From Nepenthes gracilis (Eukaryota > Streptophyta > Magnoliopsida > Caryophyllales > Nepenthaceae), in the NCBI GenBank assembly GCA_033239525.1, contig BSYO01000003.1, positions 5,016,001 to 5,080,000 on the forward strand: 64,000 bases of DNA, read 5' to 3'. Shown here piece by piece: positions 61,167 to 64,000 of the stretch. The notes under the pieces were generated by a model. It ran no database searches. It was not told the DNA's origin and saw only the letters and a program-made list of their open reading frames with translations. How positions within the stretch are numbered: the first letter of the stretch is position 1; every line of letters begins with the position of its first letter. Made by a program: the position numbers and the translations under genes.

Positions 61167-63837
61167 TATAATATTTTGAATTTTCGTTCATAATAATTTA
61201 ATATTAATTATAATTTTGGATAATTTGAACTTGACAAAATTAATTAAATATTGAAAAATTTTGGGAGGATGTTTGAATCGGTTAGGTTGACACTTGAGGT
61301 GCGCCCGTATTATTACCCAAATATTGATTCAGATTTTAAAATTAAAAAAATTAAAATAGAATATATATATATTATTAAAAACAAAAAAAAAGAGAAAAAA
61401 AGGATAACCAGTGATCGGATGAAGGTTCGGGGAGAGAGAAAGCGGAAGGGGAGAAAAGAGGAGAGAGAGGGAGGTCGGTGCGACTGCTGCCGCCGTCATC
61501 GTTGGAGGTCCAGATGCCAGAAGAGGAAGCCGGCGAAGCTCTCTTCGTGATGCTACCCTGCATTTCATGCTCCAGTGTGTGTAGAGAGAGTAATTGGGAG
61601 CTGAAGCCGAAACGGCCGTCGTCCGTTTGCCATCATTTTTGGAAGAAATCAGTTAAATCAAGGTAAGTAAATCTTTCCATTCTCCTTGTGGAGGTTGATT
61701 TTGGGATTGCATGTGTTGATTTTGTGGAGATCGGTTAGAATTTGATGAGTTTTGTGAAATAGGCGCGGTGGAGAGAGGATAGCTGTCGTCGATTAGCTGC
61801 GCCACCGTCTGCTACTGTCCGTCGCCATTTGCCGTTGAGTCTGCTGCCTCTGTGCACATTGTCGTTGCCCGTACCGAAGCCAGAGCCATCATCGGCGATC
61901 GTGGAGTGGGAGAGGCAGAAGCGCACGAGAGAGAGAGGAAAGGAGGATAGAGAAAGGGCCGCAGGATGGCAGAGAGAGAAAGTACCAATTCGGGCACTTC
62001 GGGACCTCATTTCTTCAGATCTATTAAGTATGAAATCCAGACAAGTATTTGTAAACCTCATCTTTAGTTTGATTTAATATCTGAAATATTTTAGATATTA
62101 TTTAAAATTTTTACTAACATACATGTAATTTTATCTGCCCGATCTGTTTAGTTTAGACACACATGTGTAGTTTGTTGGCTAATTTAGATATTTTTGTACT
62201 GAATTTTATGATTTTGGAAGATTTAATATTTTTCTAAAAGTTTGAATAATTTATTGGAAACCGTATATATTTATATCAATATCTGTATACGAAAATGTGC
62301 ACAAAAATTGTATAGGCCATGCAGTCACATGCATGTGTTGGGTTGCAGTCACTATATTTGGACTTAAAAATTGGATACTCTGGCTAGCTCCCGACAGGGA
62401 GATTTATTTGAAAATTCTTTTTCGCCAGTTGAAAAGGTTTGGCGTAGTGACCATTCTCATTTAGATAATTTAACTTGACCTTAGAATATATTCGAACATC
62501 CTAATATATCCGACAAACTTGAGGTGAAGAATGCACTCAAAGCCGCAAGTGGCAAAATATAGTAAGCAACCTTATCTATGAGTACACAGTACATGGATTT
62601 TGGCCTAAGATTATCGGGATTATGTGTAACCCTTCCTCAAACTAGTCTTTAAATAATCAGAACTCAGATTTGGTACATAATCGTATTTTTGCATTGATTG
62701 GTATTGGACTTTGATTTGGATATGAATTTTTAAACTTGGATTTAAAATTCGTCGATTTTATCTATAATTGGGTTTGGTATGTCTCGTACAAATAATTTTG
62801 ATTATATATTTTGATCCGAACCTTTAGAATAATTATTGTGACGCTGCTTCAATTTCTGCGCACGCTATTGGATTATTCGGCTATCGGATTCTGTCCCAAA
62901 TCACAAGTTGATCGGGCCTTAGATTTGGATTTGGACTCAGACTCGGACTTGAATTTAGACTCATATCGACATCGGCTTTGGAATTGCTCTGCATTATCTC
63001 TGTTTTGATTATATATATATATATAAATATTTATATAAGTGTATATATACGTTCCGACACGGACTATTTTCAGAATTTGGACATTTGTTTGGATTTGGAT
63101 ATTTGATTTGAGTACGAGATTACTCTTGAATTTTGAAATTTGGACCTTGGATTTCAGTTGGATTTGTCTTACCAGCAACTTGAATTTATTGTATAATTTA
63201 ATTGGATTTTCATCCATTTGACATTTTCTCTATTTTATTAGACTTATTTTGTCTAAATATAATACCTGTTGGGCAATTGGCTTACGTTTCTGTTTTTGTC
63301 CCTTTAGAGTAGAAGGCTCTGATGCATTATGGGAGTTAGGATATGACCTTCAACCATTCTTCTGATTCAGTGAGTTTTGGTTCCATTATGATTTAATTTG
63401 GCAATTGATGCGATTGTATTATGGAATTGGTTGGGTATAGGCCTATGATTACATTTCGAAAATAATTGGATATTATGCTATGTATGATCAAAATTTTTGA
63501 GTCGGATGGTTACCTCTATTACGATGATTGTAGAACAGATCGTATTTATTTGGTTTGGATGGTTATCCGATGAGGTTCTGTGTGAATTTAATTTCATTAA
63601 GTTGTATATTTTAATTTATCATACCTGAATTTTTGGGCTTAATATTATTTGTTTAATATTATTTGAGATTTTAAATTTTAAAAATTATAATTAATTATTT
63701 AAATTGACCTACTTGGTTCAAATTCGTGACAAAAATGGTATTAAAGAGAAGTCATAAGGAGAGGTACTTTGGGTTATTTTGGATAAATAATTGGCTGAAT
63801 ATTTGGGTATAATAAGTATTACCTTTGGTTGATAATA
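61167..63837 (+). mobile_element. Related large LTR plus a stub of internal sequence
   Basis: It starts TATAATATTTTGAATTTTCG, aligning to the start of 57469 with TG mutated to TA. The LTR ends GTGACA at 63731, followed by AAAATGGTATTAAAGAG, a decayed initiator-Met primer-binding site. About 105 bp of further internal sequence precede the return to LINE sequence. So this is a truncated 5' LTR end of a longer element, not a solo LTR. Flanks (AACCC and AAAAT) do not match, and about 310 bp of host LINE (17088-17397 in copy 1) are missing at the site. Confidence 0.65.
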
Positions 63838-64000
63838 GAAAATATTGTTTCAATATTTGACTCACTTAGATTTTAGTCTTTCGATAGAGTAATTAGAGAC
63901 CGCTTACCTGAGAAATCAACCGCACTGTTGCGATCCTTAGCTATATATTTTTTCCAATTTGGGGACAATCTCCAGTTGGTTTTATCCCTTACTTGTCCCC

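Larger units (their letters stand above)
47737..64000 (+). repeat. Segmental duplication, copy 2
   Basis: Homology to copy 1 starts at GTCATACACGAGTACTTTCC (copy 1: GTCATACGCAAGTACTTTCC at about 4077) and reaches the end of the window. Copy 2 lacks about 3.1 kb of copy 1 (9.03-12.17 kb). It carries a ~0.37-kb segment (51.87-52.24 kb) missing from copy 1, and it has gained two large LTRs. Confidence 0.9.
52960..64000 (-). mobile_element. Degenerate L1-type LINE, copy 2, interrupted
   Basis: This is the same element as 12180-17780. RT trace at 55313-55534 (VVMALKIDLTTASNKIRWKF); endonuclease at 56917-57123 (IILEPRINGKMAAKAIRKTG). It is interrupted by LTRs at 57469-60482 and 61167-63837. Between 54.6 and 55.6 kb it has local duplications not found in copy 1. 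Confidence 0.75.

Overview
The window is nuclear DNA from a flowering plant, most likely a woody eudicot. It is AT-rich, its genes have long GT-AG introns, and the intergenic space is filled with plant-type LTR retrotransposons, L1-type LINEs, MITEs and a TRIM. The species cannot be named from the sequence. No rRNA, tRNA or CRISPR array was seen.

Layout. (1) 1-7 kb: CCB4, a chloroplast cytochrome b6 assembly gene in eight exons with a one-base deletion in exon 7. (2) 7.3-20 kb: a solo LTR with TSD TATAG, a two-part GC-rich minisatellite, an old minus-strand LINE, a 221-bp MITE with an 8-bp TSD, and a second solo LTR with TSD AGTAT. (3) 20.06-25.60 kb: a nearly full-length but frameshifted Ty3/gypsy chromovirus on the minus strand. 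(4) 25.84-43.97 kb: an ARG1-like DnaJ gene (ARL1 type) decayed into a pseudogene. Its intron 4 holds an 8.4-kb retrotransposon with three LTRs, and its intron 5 holds degenerate TE sequence and a solo LTR inside a fold-back element. (5) 45.0-46.0 kb: an intact intronless class III peroxidase, flanked by an inverted repeat of the ARL1 3' end. (6) 47.74-64.0 kb: a direct duplicate of 4.08 to about 17.5 kb. It has a 5'-truncated CCB4 copy, the same solo LTR and the same LINE, now interrupted by two large related LTRs, one with a complete TRIM nested in it.

The most notable object is the element at 28585-36961. It is arranged LTR-internal-LTR-internal-LTR with a perfect 5-bp TSD (ATAAT). Its LTRs, primer-binding site, gag-like start and last few pol codons resemble a chromovirus, but the rest of pol is replaced by host-gene sequence. 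That sequence includes an intron-free copy of a plant multi-pass membrane protein (At2g12400-like) fused in frame to a piece of an RLCK-type protein kinase, plus a stretch I cannot identify. This is gene transduction of the kind known from maize Bs1, here carried twice in tandem.

The direct repeats suggest a tandem duplication with a unit of about 43.7 kb starting inside CCB4 intron 4. If so, a second ARL1-peroxidase block should lie beyond the right edge. Many gene-breaking changes are C-to-T or G-to-A, as expected from deamination of methylated cytosine.
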